Of a stretch of 64,000 nt of DNA, positions 18,574 through 28,665 are shown piece after piece. Within the stretch, counting starts at the first letter, position 1. The number at the start of each line of letters is the position of its first letter. The notes under the pieces were generated by a model. That model was not told the DNA's origin, searched no databases, and saw only the letters and a program-made list of their open reading frames with translations. A program made the position numbers and the translations under genes. This stretch comes from Sinobacterium norvegicum (GTDB lineage: Bacteria > Pseudomonadota > Gammaproteobacteria > Pseudomonadales > Sinobacteriaceae): positions 620,001 to 684,000 of the forward strand of contig NZ_CAKLPX010000001.1 in assembly GCF_923077115.1 (NCBI RefSeq). The letters are read 5' to 3'.

Positions 18574-20721
18574 TTAATTAGACTTGGCCATCATTGCTGC
18601 GGCAATGCAGCGTAACTGGGCATAATCTACCAACCCTCCCAGCGCTTCATAGGCAGGCTTTACTCTAATGCTGCCATCACTCTGTAAACCGTGCTCATGT
18701 AAAGCGTCAGATGCCAACTGCAGGTGCTTTTTATCGATCTCAACAACTGCTTCGAGAGATACTCTACCCTCGCCTAACAATTGTGCGCAGTGGTTAAAAA
18801 TAGTCGTTTCAGAAAGCTGTCGCTGAGCAGCAATGGCAACAACATTCAAACCAGCTAATAACAACGCTTGCGTTTCCCATACCGTATTACCTGCGCTGGA
18901 GATACTGGCATTTCCGTGTGTCTGCAAATAATCTTCGATGACGGCCATGAAGTTTTGACCGTAACGCTCGAGCTTAGTGGCTCCTACGCCGGTAATGGAT
19001 AAGAATTGTTGCTCGGTTACCGGTTTCACAGCCAACATCTCCATAAGGCTGGCATCGCTAAAAATGACGTATGGCGGCACACTCTGCTCTTCGGCTAATT
19101 GCTTACGAGTATGGCGTAGTGTATTCCAAAGCAACTGATCACTAGAGGCTACCGACTGAGAGCTTCGCTTCTTGCGCCCAGACGCGGCTTCCAGTATAAC
19201 TGCATCACGCCTTAGCGAAATAGATTGCTCACCGCGCAACAAGGGTCGGCAGGACTCCCCCAGCTTGAGCGCCCCCCAGGATTCGACGTCAACGTTCAGC
19301 ATACCTCGGGCCACCAGCTGGCGAAAAACTGAGCGCCACTCTTTTTCATTCAACTCCTTGCCGATCGAGAAGGTTGATAACTGCTGATGACCAAATTCCT
19401 GCACCTTGGTTGTCGACTTACCCAGTAAAACATCGACGACATGACCGGCACCGAAGCGCTGCCCGGTTCGGTAGACACAGGATAACGCTTTCTGCGACGA
19501 AACCGTTGCATCCCACACCTCCGGTGGCGTAATACAATTATCACAGTTCCCACAGGGATCGGTTTGTTCGCCAAAATAGCGCAGCAGCACTTGCCGGCGG
19601 CAGGAACTGATTTCACACAGGCCAAGCATCGCATCGAGACGCATTCCCTCCACCCGTTTGAAATCTTCGTTACCGGCCGAACCGGCCATCAGCTGTTTCA
19701 TGCCAATAACGTCCTGCAAACCATAAACCATCCAGGCAGTGGCTGGTAAGCCATCACGCCCGCCTCGCCCCGTTTCCTGGTAATAAGCCTCTATTGATTT
19801 CGGCAGGTCCAAATGGGCAACAAAACGCACATCAGGTTTGTCAATGCCCATGCCAAAGGCGACAGTAGCCACCACAATAATCCCCTCTTCACGCAGAAAC
19901 CGCTGTTGGTTCTCTGCACGAACCTCCTTCGATAAGCCGGCGTGATAAGGCAGCGCCTTAAACCCTTGCGTACACAGCCACGCGGCAGTCTGGTCAACCC
20001 GCTTACGCGACATACAATAGACAATACCGGCATCGCTGGCATGTTCCAGCCGAATAAACGATAACAATTGCTGACGAGCATTTTGCTTTTGATTAATACG
20101 GTATTGGATATTAGGGCGATCAAAACCACAGATAAACTGTTCGGCGGTATCCAGATGTAGACGGGCAACAATATCCTTTCGCGTGCGATCATCTGCGGTA
20201 GCGGTCAACGCTATGCGAGGAACGGCGGGAAAACTTTCCAGCACGGCCCCTAGCTGCAGGTAGTCACTTCTGAAATCGTGCCCCCATTGACTAACACAAT
20301 GCGCCTCATCAATGGCGAACAACGACACCTGACAGCCCTGTAACAAAGCCGTCGTACGCGGCTGTATCAGTCGCTCTGGCGCAACATACAACAGCTGTAT
20401 GCGATTATCGCGCAGGGCATCTTCGACGGCACGCTGCTGATCAAATTCCTGCGTCGAATTCAAAAAGGCTGCGCTGACACCTAATTGCTGCAGCGCTTGT
20501 ACCTGATCCTGCATTAAGGCGATCAATGGCGAAACCACGATGCCGACACCACCACGGGCTATTGCCGGTATTTGGTAGCACAGTGATTTACCGCCACCGG
20601 TTGGCATGATGACAAGCGCATCTTTACCCTCAACAATGGTTTCAATGATTTCACCCTGGGGGCTACGGAACTGGTCATAACCGAAAACGGTCGATAGTAT
20701 TGATTTAGGATCTGTTAACAT
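18574..20721 (-). CDS. recQ: ATP-dependent DNA helicase RecQ
   Basis: RecQ unwinds DNA 3'-5' in recombination and repair. The 715-residue product has Walker A MPTGGGKS near residue 39, [17 protein letters not shown] near 138, and helicase motif VI ([10 protein letters not shown]). A zinc site follows ([11 protein letters not shown], then CGNCDNC). A winged-helix RQC region and an HRDC domain ([14 protein letters not shown]) come next, and a C-terminal helix-turn-helix-like extension of about 110 residues makes it longer than E. coli RecQ. The ATG at 20721 was chosen over a TTG nine codons upstream. A TATAAT box lies only seven bases before this ATG and no ribosome site is seen. Confidence 0.95.
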   Translation of the reverse strand: MLTDPKSILSTVFGYDQFRSPQGEIIETIVEGKDALVIMPTGGGKSLCYQIPAIARGGVGIVVSPLIALMQDQVQALQQLGVSAAFLNSTQEFDQQRAVEDALRDNRIQLLYVAPERLIQPRTTALLQGCQVSLFAIDEAHCVSQWGHDFRSDYLQLGAVLESFPAVPRIALTATADDRTRKDIVARLHLDTAEQFICGFDRPNIQYRINQKQNARQQLLSFIRLEHASDAGIVYCMSRKRVDQTAAWLCTQGFKALPYHAGLSKEVRAENQQRFLREEGIIVVATVAFGMGIDKPDVRFVAHLDLPKSIEAYYQETGRGGRDGLPATAWMVYGLQDVIGMKQLMAGSAGNEDFKRVEGMRLDAMLGLCEISSCRRQVLLRYFGEQTDPCGNCDNCITPPEVWDATVSSQKALSCVYRTGQRFGAGHVVDVLLGKSTTKVQEFGHQQLSTFSIGKELNEKEWRSVFRQLVARGMLNVDVESWGALKLGESCRPLLRGEQSISLRRDAVILEAASGRKKRSSQSVASSDQLLWNTLRHTRKQLAEEQSVPPYVIFSDASLMEMLAVKPVTEQQFLSITGVGATKLERYGQNFMAVIEDYLQTHGNASISSAGNTVWETQALLLAGLNVVAIAAQRQLSETTIFNHCAQLLGEGRVSLEAVVEIDKKHLQLASDALHEHGLQSDGSIRVKPAYEALGGLVDYAQLRCIAAAMMAKSN

Positions 20722-20832
20722 AGCAGCATTATACTGGCCGGCTGGCAAAAGTAACTAAACATCGGGGGCATCTCAGCTTTAGTTTTCTAACCATCGGCTA
20801 CAGTCATTTTTCACCTACGGTATCGCGTGATT

Positions 20833-22110
20833 ATGTTTGATAACCAGCAATTGATTAACGATGATAAAGAAGCCGTCTGGCACCCCTACTCATCGACCAA
20901 TAATCCCATCGACAACTACCCCGTCGTGTCCGCCGATGGCGTGCGCCTGACGCTTGCCGATGGCCGACAACTGATCGACGGCATGTCTTCTTGGTGGTCG
21001 ACCATCCACGGCTACAACCATCCGGTACTGAACGAGGCTGCTCAACAACAACTGAGCAAGATGAGTCATGTGATGTTCGGCGGCCTGACCCACCCCCAGG
21101 CCATTACTCTGTGTAAGACCCTGGTAAAAATCACCCCAGCCAACCTCGACAAGGTCTTTCTCGCTGATTCAGGTTCGGTGGCTGTCGAGGTGGCAATGAA
21201 AATGGCATTGCAATACTGGCTATCCCAAGGCATCAACACTAAAACCAAGCTGCTGTCACTGCGCAACGGTTACCACGGTGATACCTTTGGCGCAATGAGT
21301 GTCTGTGACCCCGTTACCGGCATGCATCACCTGTTCGAAAAGTCGATGCCACAACACCTGTTCAGTGAGGCGCCGCCGATGGGCTTTGATCGCCATTTCA
21401 CAGAAGCTGATATCGCAGATTTTACCCATCAATTACAACAGCATCACAGTACTATTGCCGCGGTTATTTTAGAGCCAATCGTCCAGGGCGCCGGCGGTAT
21501 GCGGTTTTACTCGCCTCAATATTTGGCGCGCATCAGAGCGCTTTGTGATGAGTTTAACGTATTGTTAATCGCCGATGAAATTGCCACCGGCTTTGGCCGT
21601 ACCGGTAAACTATTCGCCTGTGAGCACGCCAATATAAGCCCCGACATCCTCTGCCTCGGCAAGGCGATCACTGGTGGCTATATGACCCTGGCGGCGACGC
21701 TATGCTCAAACCGTGTGGCCGAGGGTATATGTAGCGGCGAGGCTGGCGTGTTAATGCACGGCCCTACTTTTATGGGCAACCCTCTTGCCTGTGCAATTGC
21801 CAACGCCAGCATAGACCTACTGCTTGACTCACCATGGCAACAAACCGTGGCCAATATTGAGCAGCAATTATTGTCGGCATTACACCCGGCTCTCGCATAC
21901 GACAACGTTGAAGATGTTCGGGTATTAGGCGCCATCGGTGTTATTGAAATGAAACATGCCGTTAATATGGCCGACATCACCCCCAAATTTGTCGAGGCAG
22001 GCATCTGGGTCAGACCCTTTGGAAAATTGGTCTATATCATGCCACCATTTATCATATCCGACGACGATCTTCACTATTTGTGTAGCACTCTACTGTCTAT
22101 TATTGAATAA
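20833..22110 (+). CDS. bioA: Adenosylmethionine-8-amino-7-oxononanoate aminotransferase
   Basis: BioA transfers the amino group of S-adenosylmethionine to 7-keto-8-aminopelargonate in biotin synthesis, using pyridoxal phosphate. The 425-residue product shows WHPYSSTNNP at the start, DGMSSWWSTIHGYNHP, the pyridoxal-binding region LADEIATGFGRTGKLFACEH and the Schiff-base Lys in CLGKAITGGYM. The ATG at 20833 was used instead of the GTG two codons upstream. No bioB, bioF, bioC or bioD gene is adjacent, so the biotin genes are dispersed, and no BirA operator was recognised. It is divergent from recQ. Confidence 0.96.
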   Translation: MFDNQQLINDDKEAVWHPYSSTNNPIDNYPVVSADGVRLTLADGRQLIDGMSSWWSTIHGYNHPVLNEAAQQQLSKMSHVMFGGLTHPQAITLCKTLVKITPANLDKVFLADSGSVAVEVAMKMALQYWLSQGINTKTKLLSLRNGYHGDTFGAMSVCDPVTGMHHLFEKSMPQHLFSEAPPMGFDRHFTEADIADFTHQLQQHHSTIAAVILEPIVQGAGGMRFYSPQYLARIRALCDEFNVLLIADEIATGFGRTGKLFACEHANISPDILCLGKAITGGYMTLAATLCSNRVAEGICSGEAGVLMHGPTFMGNPLACAIANASIDLLLDSPWQQTVANIEQQLLSALHPALAYDNVEDVRVLGAIGVIEMKHAVNMADITPKFVEAGIWVRPFGKLVYIMPPFIISDDDLHYLCSTLLSIIE

Positions 22111-22131
22111 AATCACGTCGTTTGACTGGCA

Positions 22132-22179
22132 AAAAAAAACCCGCAACCGACTCTGAATCAGAGCGGGATGCGGGCTTTT
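22132..22179. terminator. Bidirectional intrinsic terminator between bioA and the purine permease
   Basis: An outer stem CCCGCA / TGCGGG and an inner stem CTCTGA / TCAGAG form one long hairpin flanked by an A-tract and TTTT. The flanking genes are convergent, so it can end both transcripts. Confidence 0.88.
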
Positions 22180-22216
22180 CGACTCTCAACTATTGCGAGA
22201 GCACGATGGCGCTTTA

Positions 22217-23515
22217 TTAGCTAAGCGTCTTCGTCGCAAGACCAATAATATACAGCACAGCAACAATGGCAACGGCTGGCTTAATATCAGAGAACTTACC
22301 CGACATAATCTTGATCGCGGTATATGCAACAAAACCCATGCCGATACCGTGAGAGATCGAGAAGAACAATGGCATGCCGATCGCCGCAATCCAAGCTGGC
22401 GCCGCCTCAGTCATATCATCCCAGTGGATGTTACTCATGTCGGACGTCATCAACAAGCCAACAAACATCAGTGCTGGTGCTGTCGCATAGGCAGGCACAA
22501 AGCTCAAGAGTGGCGAGAAAAACATCGCAATCAAGAACAGGATACCAATCACAACAGAGGTTAGACCTGTTCGGCCACCGGCAGCAATACCCGCACCTGA
22601 TTCAACATAGGTCGTCACCGAAGACACACCCAGGGCAGCACCAATGGTAGTCGCCGCAGAGTCAGAGACCATGGCGCGCCCCATGTTATCAAACTTACCG
22701 TTTTCGTCGGTTAAGCCGGCCTTAGAAGCCGTCGCCATCAACGTACCCGAGGTATCGAACAAGTCAACGAAAACAAAGGCCAGGATGACTGAAATCATAC
22801 CCACTTCTAGCACACGGCTAAAGTCCATCGCCATAACCAGCTCGGACATTGAAGGCGGAGTAGAGACCAGGCCTGAAAAGTGAGTCATACCCAAAATAGC
22901 GGCGATAACACTGACGGCAAGAATAGAGATCAATACGGCACCCGGTACTTTTTTACTGTCCAGCGCAATAATGAGCAACAAACCAAAACCAGCAAGAATA
23001 GGACCCACTTGCGTGAAGTCACCCATTTTGATGATAGTTGGGCCAAAGGCAACAACGATACCGGCGTTCTTCAGTGCGATAATAGTCAAAAATAAGCCGA
23101 TACCAACAGTGATACCGTGACGCAGACTAGAAGGAATGCTGGTAATAATCCATTCACGGATCTTAAAAGCGGACAATAAGAAGAAGACAATACCGGAGAC
23201 AAAAACTGCCGCCAGTGCCTGTTCCCATGTGTAACCCATACCGCCGACAACGGCAAATGCGAAAAAGGCGTTCAGACCCATGCCTGGCGCAAGACCTGCC
23301 GGGAAGTTAGCCCACAGCCCCATGATGAAACAACCAATGGCTGCAGCCACCGCTGTGGCAACAAAAACAGCACTGGCATCCATACCTGCCGCACCCATGA
23401 TATCTGGGTTAGCGAACAAGATATAAGCCATCGTTAAGAAGGTGGTCAAACCGGCAACAATTTCGGTTCTAACCGTCGTGCCGTGAGCCTTCAATTTAAA
23501 CATTTTTTCCAACAT
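22217..23515 (-). CDS. NCS2-family purine permease (AzgA-like)
   Basis: The 432-residue inner-membrane protein has about 12 to 14 hydrophobic segments and imports purine bases with protons. Family signatures are TVRTEIVAGLTTFLTMAYI at the N-terminus, the SGLWANFPAGLAPGMGLNAFFA region, FVFVDLFDTSGTLMATA with the substrate-site acid, and YVESGAGIAAGGRTGLTSV. It fits the guanine/hypoxanthine/adenine branch rather than xanthine/uracil carriers. Two starts four codons apart (23515 and 23503) are both plausible; GGAG-type sites precede each. No purine riboswitch was recognised upstream. Confidence 0.92.
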   Translation of the reverse strand: MLEKMFKLKAHGTTVRTEIVAGLTTFLTMAYILFANPDIMGAAGMDASAVFVATAVAAAIGCFIMGLWANFPAGLAPGMGLNAFFAFAVVGGMGYTWEQALAAVFVSGIVFFLLSAFKIREWIITSIPSSLRHGITVGIGLFLTIIALKNAGIVVAFGPTIIKMGDFTQVGPILAGFGLLLIIALDSKKVPGAVLISILAVSVIAAILGMTHFSGLVSTPPSMSELVMAMDFSRVLEVGMISVILAFVFVDLFDTSGTLMATASKAGLTDENGKFDNMGRAMVSDSAATTIGAALGVSSVTTYVESGAGIAAGGRTGLTSVVIGILFLIAMFFSPLLSFVPAYATAPALMFVGLLMTSDMSNIHWDDMTEAAPAWIAAIGMPLFFSISHGIGMGFVAYTAIKIMSGKFSDIKPAVAIVAVLYIIGLATKTLS

Positions 23516-24061
23516 GGTCCCGTGAACTCCTGGATCCGAACAGTATAGTGATAGCCTCTTTACCGCATCTTACTATCTACACGACTGTTTCATTAGTGTA
23601 TTTAATCGTTTACTAAAGTACGTGTTACATATCTTAATCGGGCGCAGATCAAAATAGCTCTATGGTAAATCTTCATTTAACACAAAAGCTGAATACCCCG
23701 ACTGCAATTACGTAGTATCACGTATTCTTAGAAAACAACTTATATCAAAAACCTGTCCTTTACGACAAGTTTTTGCCATTTTTATTACCATCTGGTGATT
23801 TACCGATAAATCAGGCGGGATTCTAAGGCCATTTCACCCCCTAAACCTAGTCTCAAGATCAATAAAACTCTAGCCAAACTGATAGAATAAACAAATGTTT
23901 AATCTGCATTAACCCGTGATAAAACAACGTTAATTCAATCGGCCAAAGTGTTGAAAACTACATTGATAGCCAATCAGTCAGCATTACCCCCGTTACTGCT
24001 GACCTTATAAAGCTGCCAACCATTCTTACTGACCAATCATATAGTCAGTATGTTAGAATAG
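23516..24061. other. Long AT-rich divergent intergenic region
   Basis: This 546-base gap between the purine permease and a TetR regulator is AT rich and holds no credible reading frame. It contains the TetR-type palindrome described separately at 24027-24050 and a related half-site GTCAGCATTA at about 23976. No RNA gene, riboswitch or strong sigma-70 pair was recognised. Confidence 0.55.
24027..24050. promoter_or_regulatory. Candidate TetR operator (perfect 7-base inverted repeat)
   Basis: TACTGAC and GTCAGTA form a perfect inverted repeat separated by ten bases. It lies 11 bases before the first ATG of the TetR-family gene, the usual place for an autoregulatory operator. The assignment to that regulator is inference. 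Confidence 0.5.
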
Positions 24062-24724
24062 ATGCATTACCAGCCATCTACCGACACCATGAATCAACGA
24101 CAACGACAACGCCTTGCAACCCGCACTAAAATTTTAGAATCTGCTGCCAGCGTATTTGCCGAGTTAGGCTTTGAGGCGGCATCAATGGGTGAAATAGCAA
24201 AACGCGGTGATTTAAAAAAAGCCCTGGTGCAATATCACTTTGAGACCAAGGAGCAACTCTGGAAGGAAACCGTCGATAGACTTTGGCAGGAACGTAAAAC
24301 CGCGCTACCGAGTATCGACCTCAGCCAATGTAATCAGGAGAGCGATCAGCACTTACTCACTGACATTCTAAAAAGCATTATCATTTTTGCCAAGGCACAC
24401 CCCAAATGGCTCTATATCATGTTTCGTGAGTCTTCAGGCAAGGGGCAGCGCCTGGAGTGGTTTATCAATCATTATATGCGCGAGGACTACGACAGCAGTA
24501 TTCGTTTTGTTGAGAGTTTCCAGCAAAGGGGCTTACTGCCCGCCGGCAACCCTTTACACTTGACTCATATTATTTGTGGCGCCCTCACCTATGTGCTGTT
24601 TATTGCCCCTATGTCGACCAAGGTAACCGGTATTGACCCAACCAGTGACGAGGCCATCGATGGCTTAGTCTCGATGCTGGTGGGCTTGCTCCAACACTCC
24701 TTACCTGGCAAAAACACTTCCTAA
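24062..24724 (+). CDS. TetR/AcrR-family transcriptional regulator
   Basis: The 220-residue product has the TetR helix-turn-helix at about residues 20-65 (RTKILESAASVFAELGFEAASMGEIAKRGDLKKALVQYHF split over the two DNA-binding helices). A helical ligand domain follows with IIIFAKAHPKWLYIMFRESS and a hydrophobic GALTYVLFIAP. The ligand is unknown. A second ATG at 24089 (MNQRQRQR) is an equally likely start, because no strong ribosome site precedes either and the palindrome at 24027-24050 crowds the first. The end overlaps the convergent esterase gene by four bases. Confidence 0.87.
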   Translation: MHYQPSTDTMNQRQRQRLATRTKILESAASVFAELGFEAASMGEIAKRGDLKKALVQYHFETKEQLWKETVDRLWQERKTALPSIDLSQCNQESDQHLLTDILKSIIIFAKAHPKWLYIMFRESSGKGQRLEWFINHYMREDYDSSIRFVESFQQRGLLPAGNPLHLTHIICGALTYVLFIAPMSTKVTGIDPTSDEAIDGLVSMLVGLLQHSLPGKNTS

Positions 24725-25497
24725 GCGGATGACTGAGCGAGAAACCTCACAACCAATGCATTGAATATCAGTGGCTTCTCTGCATGCAACCAGTGACCAG
24801 TATTCGCAATCATTTTAAAGCTGAAGGCGGGAAAATAGCCGCGCATAGCCTGCTGATGATCTGCGGTAATGTAGTCTGAGTTTTGCCCCTTGATAAACAG
24901 GCATGGCCCTGAGTACCGACTGTCTAACTGCGGCCCCTGCGCGATCTCATGGTAGTGCTGTTCCAGCGATTTGATATCAGCGCGCCAACGAAATTGACCA
25001 TCCTCCCCCTTATACAAGTTCTTTAGTAAGAACTGCCGAACGCCAGGTTCCTCAATATACTCAGCCATCTCGGCGTCAGCCTCGCTGCGCTTGTTAAGTG
25101 CCTGCAGATTGACCGCTCTTAAACCAGTAAAAACACCACGATGACGATGCTGCTGATAATGCACCGGAGCAATATCAGCAACAACAATAGCCTCAACCAT
25201 ACTCGGGTGCAGCAAAGCAATTTGCATCGCAATTTTACCGCCTAACGAATGACCGACAAGAGAGAATTTTTCAATACCCAGCTGCTCAAGACAGCTCACT
25301 ATTGATTGCGCCTGCTGGCTGTGAGAAAAACCGCCTTGCCAAGGAGACTTGCCATGATAGGGCAAATCTATCAATAGCACTTGATAATGCTCTGATAACT
25401 GTTTTGCCAGCGCCAACAGGTTATCACCCATACCCAGCAAGCCATGGATCAGCACCACAGGATGCCCCTCACCGAGCGTTCGAATATGCAACATCAT
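24721..25497 (-). CDS. Alpha/beta-hydrolase, YbfF-type esterase
   Basis: The 258-residue cytoplasmic hydrolase has the oxyanion segment VVLIHGLLGMGDNLLALA, the DLPYHGKS loop and the nucleophile elbow VGHSLGGKIA. The catalytic His lies near the end in IANTGHWLHAEKP. These segments match YbfF-like esterases, which hydrolyse short acyl esters and acyl-CoA in vitro; the natural substrate is unknown. Two tandem ATGs at 25497 and 25494 are preceded by AGAG; an upstream start was rejected. It is convergent with the TetR gene. Confidence 0.88.
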   Translation of the reverse strand: MMLHIRTLGEGHPVVLIHGLLGMGDNLLALAKQLSEHYQVLLIDLPYHGKSPWQGGFSHSQQAQSIVSCLEQLGIEKFSLVGHSLGGKIAMQIALLHPSMVEAIVVADIAPVHYQQHRHRGVFTGLRAVNLQALNKRSEADAEMAEYIEEPGVRQFLLKNLYKGEDGQFRWRADIKSLEQHYHEIAQGPQLDSRYSGPCLFIKGQNSDYITADHQQAMRGYFPAFSFKMIANTGHWLHAEKPLIFNALVVRFLAQSSA

Positions 25498-25611
25498 AAT
25501 CTCTACTAACAAATTAATGGTTTCAGTGTCGCCACAATTATAACCTCCAGTTGCTGCAATATGTGAGTATTCCCGTTAGAATCTTGACCCTACATTTTGC
25601 TAGCAAACTCC

Positions 25612-26400
25612 ATGAGGCTTTCCGTGCGATTTTTTATAGTAGCTCTAACCATACTGCTTTCAGCCTGCTCTTCGACGCCACACAACCCAACAACCTTTCA
25701 GTATCAAATCGCTGAGGGGAAAGATGAGAAGCAAATCCGTGGCGATATTAAAAATGTGGTCATCGCCTCTATCAACTTTGGCAGCCCCTCTCGCCACTAC
25801 TTACAAAAAGAACAATACAAAGTTGATGCCGCAGTAAAGTCCTATCTCACCAAAAATGGCTTCAACTTATTGCCCGAGCATCATTTTGAGAATGCCCTTC
25901 GCAAAGCCACCTATGAATACGGTAAATACTATGACGAAAACACTGGCAAACTAAACCGTAATACGCAACAGAAAGTGTTGCTCTCTGTATTGCAGCAACT
26001 CGAAGAAAGCACCGACGCCGATACCATTATTTTTACGGATTTGATTGAACGTAAAATTAGCTTTACCGCTAATATGCAGCGCCAAGCACGGTTTGACGGC
26101 GTCACCCGCAAAGTAACGCTTCAGGGTCCCAGCAACAGCGTGCCGGTGGACTTTGACTGGAATCAGCTGGTTGATGCCGTGTCACTGCAGGTCGCCATGT
26201 TTGACATCAAAGGTAATGTTCTATTCTCGTCACTTGGCGGAATCAGCGCAACTCAATCGGTCGACACCCGCAAGTCCCCGCCTCGCTTTGTTCGCTCTCG
26301 CAATGTATTGAGCAGCACCAGCCAAATTGAAGAGGGTGTCGAGTTAGCCTTCCACCCTATTATTACCATGAAGAGTTACCCAGGAAAAAAAGCACAGTAA
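25612..26400 (+). CDS. Lipoprotein of unknown function
   Basis: The 262-residue product has a short lipoprotein signal (MRLSVRFFIVALTILLSAC), with lipidation predicted at Cys 19. The mature part mixes alpha and beta segments (NVVIASINFGSPSRHYL, FNLLPEHHFENALRK, DADTIIFTDLIER, LQVAMFDIKGNVLFSSLGG). No family was recognised. The last strand-rich region with a conserved-looking LFSSLGG could be an outer-membrane or peptidoglycan-associated fold, which is speculation. The ATG at 25612 keeps the signal at the N-terminus; an upstream TTG start is less likely. It stands alone between the esterase and purC. Confidence 0.75.
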   Translation: MRLSVRFFIVALTILLSACSSTPHNPTTFQYQIAEGKDEKQIRGDIKNVVIASINFGSPSRHYLQKEQYKVDAAVKSYLTKNGFNLLPEHHFENALRKATYEYGKYYDENTGKLNRNTQQKVLLSVLQQLEESTDADTIIFTDLIERKISFTANMQRQARFDGVTRKVTLQGPSNSVPVDFDWNQLVDAVSLQVAMFDIKGNVLFSSLGGISATQSVDTRKSPPRFVRSRNVLSSTSQIEEGVELAFHPIITMKSYPGKKAQ

Positions 26401-26418
26401 AACTGTCCATTTCGTCAA

Positions 26419-26464
26419 CTAATTGATTAACCTTCCGATTTTCCGTCAAAGGGTAATCAATTAG
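26419..26464. repeat. Long inverted repeat between the lipoprotein gene and purC
   Basis: Two 14-base arms (beginning CTAATTGATTA and ending TAATCAATTAG) are complementary at 13 of 14 positions and flank an 18-base loop. There is no T-tract, so it is either a weak terminator of the lipoprotein gene or a dyad operator. It lies about 107 bases before the purC start. Confidence 0.6.
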
Positions 26465-26570
26465 TGCCTCTCTCTGCTCTATTTGATAAAATCCGCCACA
26501 CCGATAGCCCTATGACGACGCTATCTCATCACCGCACTGCTAACGTATTGATCGATATAGGACACCTGTA

Positions 26571-27674
26571 ATGAGTACCGCTAATTCTGTCTTAGCTGTG
26601 AACAACGACCTGCCAATCCGCACCGACAAAGCTGTCCATAGCGGCAAGGTTCGCTCTGTTTACTGGCTGACTGAAGCCGACAGCGCACGCCTTATTCAAC
26701 AAAAAAACTACGATGTCGCCGCCGACACACCGCTGGCCATTATGGTCATCAGTGACCGCATCTCTGCCTTTGACTGTATATGGCATGGGGAGAACAATTT
26801 ACACGGCGTACCGGGAAAAGGTGCGGCGCTAAACGCAATATCGAATCACTGGTTCCAATTGTTCAAAGATCACAACTTAGCAGACAGCCATATACTCGAT
26901 ATACCGCATCCTTTCGTCTGGATAGTGCAAAAGGCCAAGCCGGTGATGATTGAGGCTATTTGCCGCCAATATATTACCGGTTCAATGTGGCGCGCCTACC
27001 AAAATGGCGAACGTAATTTCTGTGGCAATTTATTACCAGAAGGGCTGAGTAAGGACCAGGCCCTGCCAGAATTGATTATCACCCCATCAACAAAAGGCAT
27101 ACTCACTGGCATTGACGGCGTCCCTGAGGTCGACGATGTCAATATCAGCCGATCGGATATTGAGAATAATTTCGCCGCTTTTAACTTTCGCAGCGCCGAT
27201 GACATCGATAGCTATGAACGCTTATTGAAAGAGGGCTATCACGTGATCAGCAAAGCCCTGAGTAATATTGACCAAATTTTTGTCGATACTAAATTTGAAT
27301 TTGGCTACGTCACCGACAAAAACGGCGATGAAAAACTTATCTATATGGATGAAGTTGGCACACCAGACTCCTCTCGTATTTGGGATGAAGCCTGCTATCA
27401 ACAGGGAAAAATTATTGAGAATTCGAAGGAGGGCTTTCGTCAACTGCTCCTAAACCACTTCCCCGACCCTGACATTTTGTTGAACAAGGATCGGATGGAT
27501 GAACGTTGCGCACTGGCTCGAGATAACGCCTTACCTACCGACGTACTGATGAATGTCTCCGCCACATATATGGGGATTGCGGAAAAGATTACCGGTGAGA
27601 AAATTGTCCTTTCTGACAACCCGAAACAAGAGATCATCGAGATTCTTAAACGTGACTATCAATTAGTCGACTAA
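26571..27674 (+). CDS. purC: Phosphoribosylaminoimidazole-succinocarboxamide synthase, long form
   Basis: PurC joins aspartate to carboxyaminoimidazole ribotide in purine synthesis, using ATP. The 367-residue product is much longer than the roughly 240-residue E. coli enzyme and matches the long-form SAICAR synthases. Segments GKVRSVYW (nucleotide loop), [45 protein letters not shown] and [15 protein letters not shown] (metal and substrate residues) are all present. GGA lies about ten bases before the ATG. It is a single-gene transcript; no PurR box was recognised. Confidence 0.95.
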   Translation: MSTANSVLAVNNDLPIRTDKAVHSGKVRSVYWLTEADSARLIQQKNYDVAADTPLAIMVISDRISAFDCIWHGENNLHGVPGKGAALNAISNHWFQLFKDHNLADSHILDIPHPFVWIVQKAKPVMIEAICRQYITGSMWRAYQNGERNFCGNLLPEGLSKDQALPELIITPSTKGILTGIDGVPEVDDVNISRSDIENNFAAFNFRSADDIDSYERLLKEGYHVISKALSNIDQIFVDTKFEFGYVTDKNGDEKLIYMDEVGTPDSSRIWDEACYQQGKIIENSKEGFRQLLLNHFPDPDILLNKDRMDERCALARDNALPTDVLMNVSATYMGIAEKITGEKIVLSDNPKQEIIEILKRDYQLVD

Positions 27675-27702
27675 GCCATCGCGAGCCGGTTACCCCGCAC
27701 TA

Positions 27703-28644
27703 TTAGCGGGGGTGAGCATAATGTTGCAGCAGCGCCTGTTGCTTGTGATATAAACGCTGCTGTTGCCACTGTTCTTGTAGTATTACCACAATCTCTGCCG
27801 CCACCTCTGACAGCGGCTTAGGCTGTTCCACGCTGCGCTCTTTTAGTTTAACAACATGCCAGCCAAATGATGACGCTATAGGCCCCGACCATTGCGACAG
27901 TGTCAGAGACTGAATAGCGCGGGAAAAATCTCCCCCAAAAATACGCCGATATTGCCGCTCTGTTTGCAGCGGTAAGTGTTGACCATGAATAAACATTTCG
28001 CCGTTTAAAGCACCGGCTACATTGCCTCCAGACAAAGCCTTAATCGCGGCTTGTGAGCGCTGGAAGGCCACCTCAGTACCGCCATTATCAGCAGCGAAGA
28101 ACACGTGCTCCAAAGCAATTTTTGTCTCTTTTATGAAAGAGCTCTTATGCTGATCATAATACTGTTCTATCTGTCGATCTGAAAACATAACAACCTCTCC
28201 GAGCATTAGGTTTTGCTCTAACAATTGCACCATGCGACGACGCACCACAAGATCACTCTCGACCATGCCAAGCGCAATCGCTTGATCGATATGATATTGC
28301 TCGTCACCTTGCATGACCTCACTTTCAATAAATTGCATATTGAGTAACAATCGTTGACGGACCACCGAGTCTTGCAGGTGAAACCCTCTGGCTATCGCCT
28401 CTGCGACCATAACCCGCTCGAGTAATTGCTCCTGCATCAGTGCGGCCAGGATTTTTTTGTCGGCAACCTGACCCTGTTGCAACTGCCACTCTGCCGCCAA
28501 CTGTGCAATCTCTTCTGAGCTGATCGGCTCAACCATGTGTTGATGGGAGTCGCCGTCCATGCCAGCAACAACAAAGATAAACAAACCAATCATCAAAAAA
28601 TGTAACAACGGCGAGTAGATAAATTTTAACAAAATCGCAGCCAA
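27703..28644 (-). CDS. Membrane-anchored parvulin-type peptidyl-prolyl isomerase
   Basis: The 313-residue product has an N-terminal membrane segment (LLHFLMIGLFIFVVAGM) and a helical SurA/PpiD-like region. A PpiC/parvulin-type domain follows at about 170-275, seen in KIALEHVFFAAD, the GEMFIHGQHLPL stretch and the ending SGPIASSFGWHVVKLKERS. It should fold or chaperone exported proteins in the periplasm. It is 21 bases after the MBL hydrolase and ends the dapA-bamC operon, so an envelope-biogenesis role beside BamC is plausible. Confidence 0.85.
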   Translation of the reverse strand: MAAILLKFIYSPLLHFLMIGLFIFVVAGMDGDSHQHMVEPISSEEIAQLAAEWQLQQGQVADKKILAALMQEQLLERVMVAEAIARGFHLQDSVVRQRLLLNMQFIESEVMQGDEQYHIDQAIALGMVESDLVVRRRMVQLLEQNLMLGEVVMFSDRQIEQYYDQHKSSFIKETKIALEHVFFAADNGGTEVAFQRSQAAIKALSGGNVAGALNGEMFIHGQHLPLQTERQYRRIFGGDFSRAIQSLTLSQWSGPIASSFGWHVVKLKERSVEQPKPLSEVAAEIVVILQEQWQQQRLYHKQQALLQHYAHPR

Positions 28645-28665
28645 GATAGCCTCTTACTAGTCACG

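Noticed and set aside
23516-23660. Purine riboswitch before the NCS2 permease
   Set aside because: I looked for the conserved loop and core elements on the minus strand and found none.
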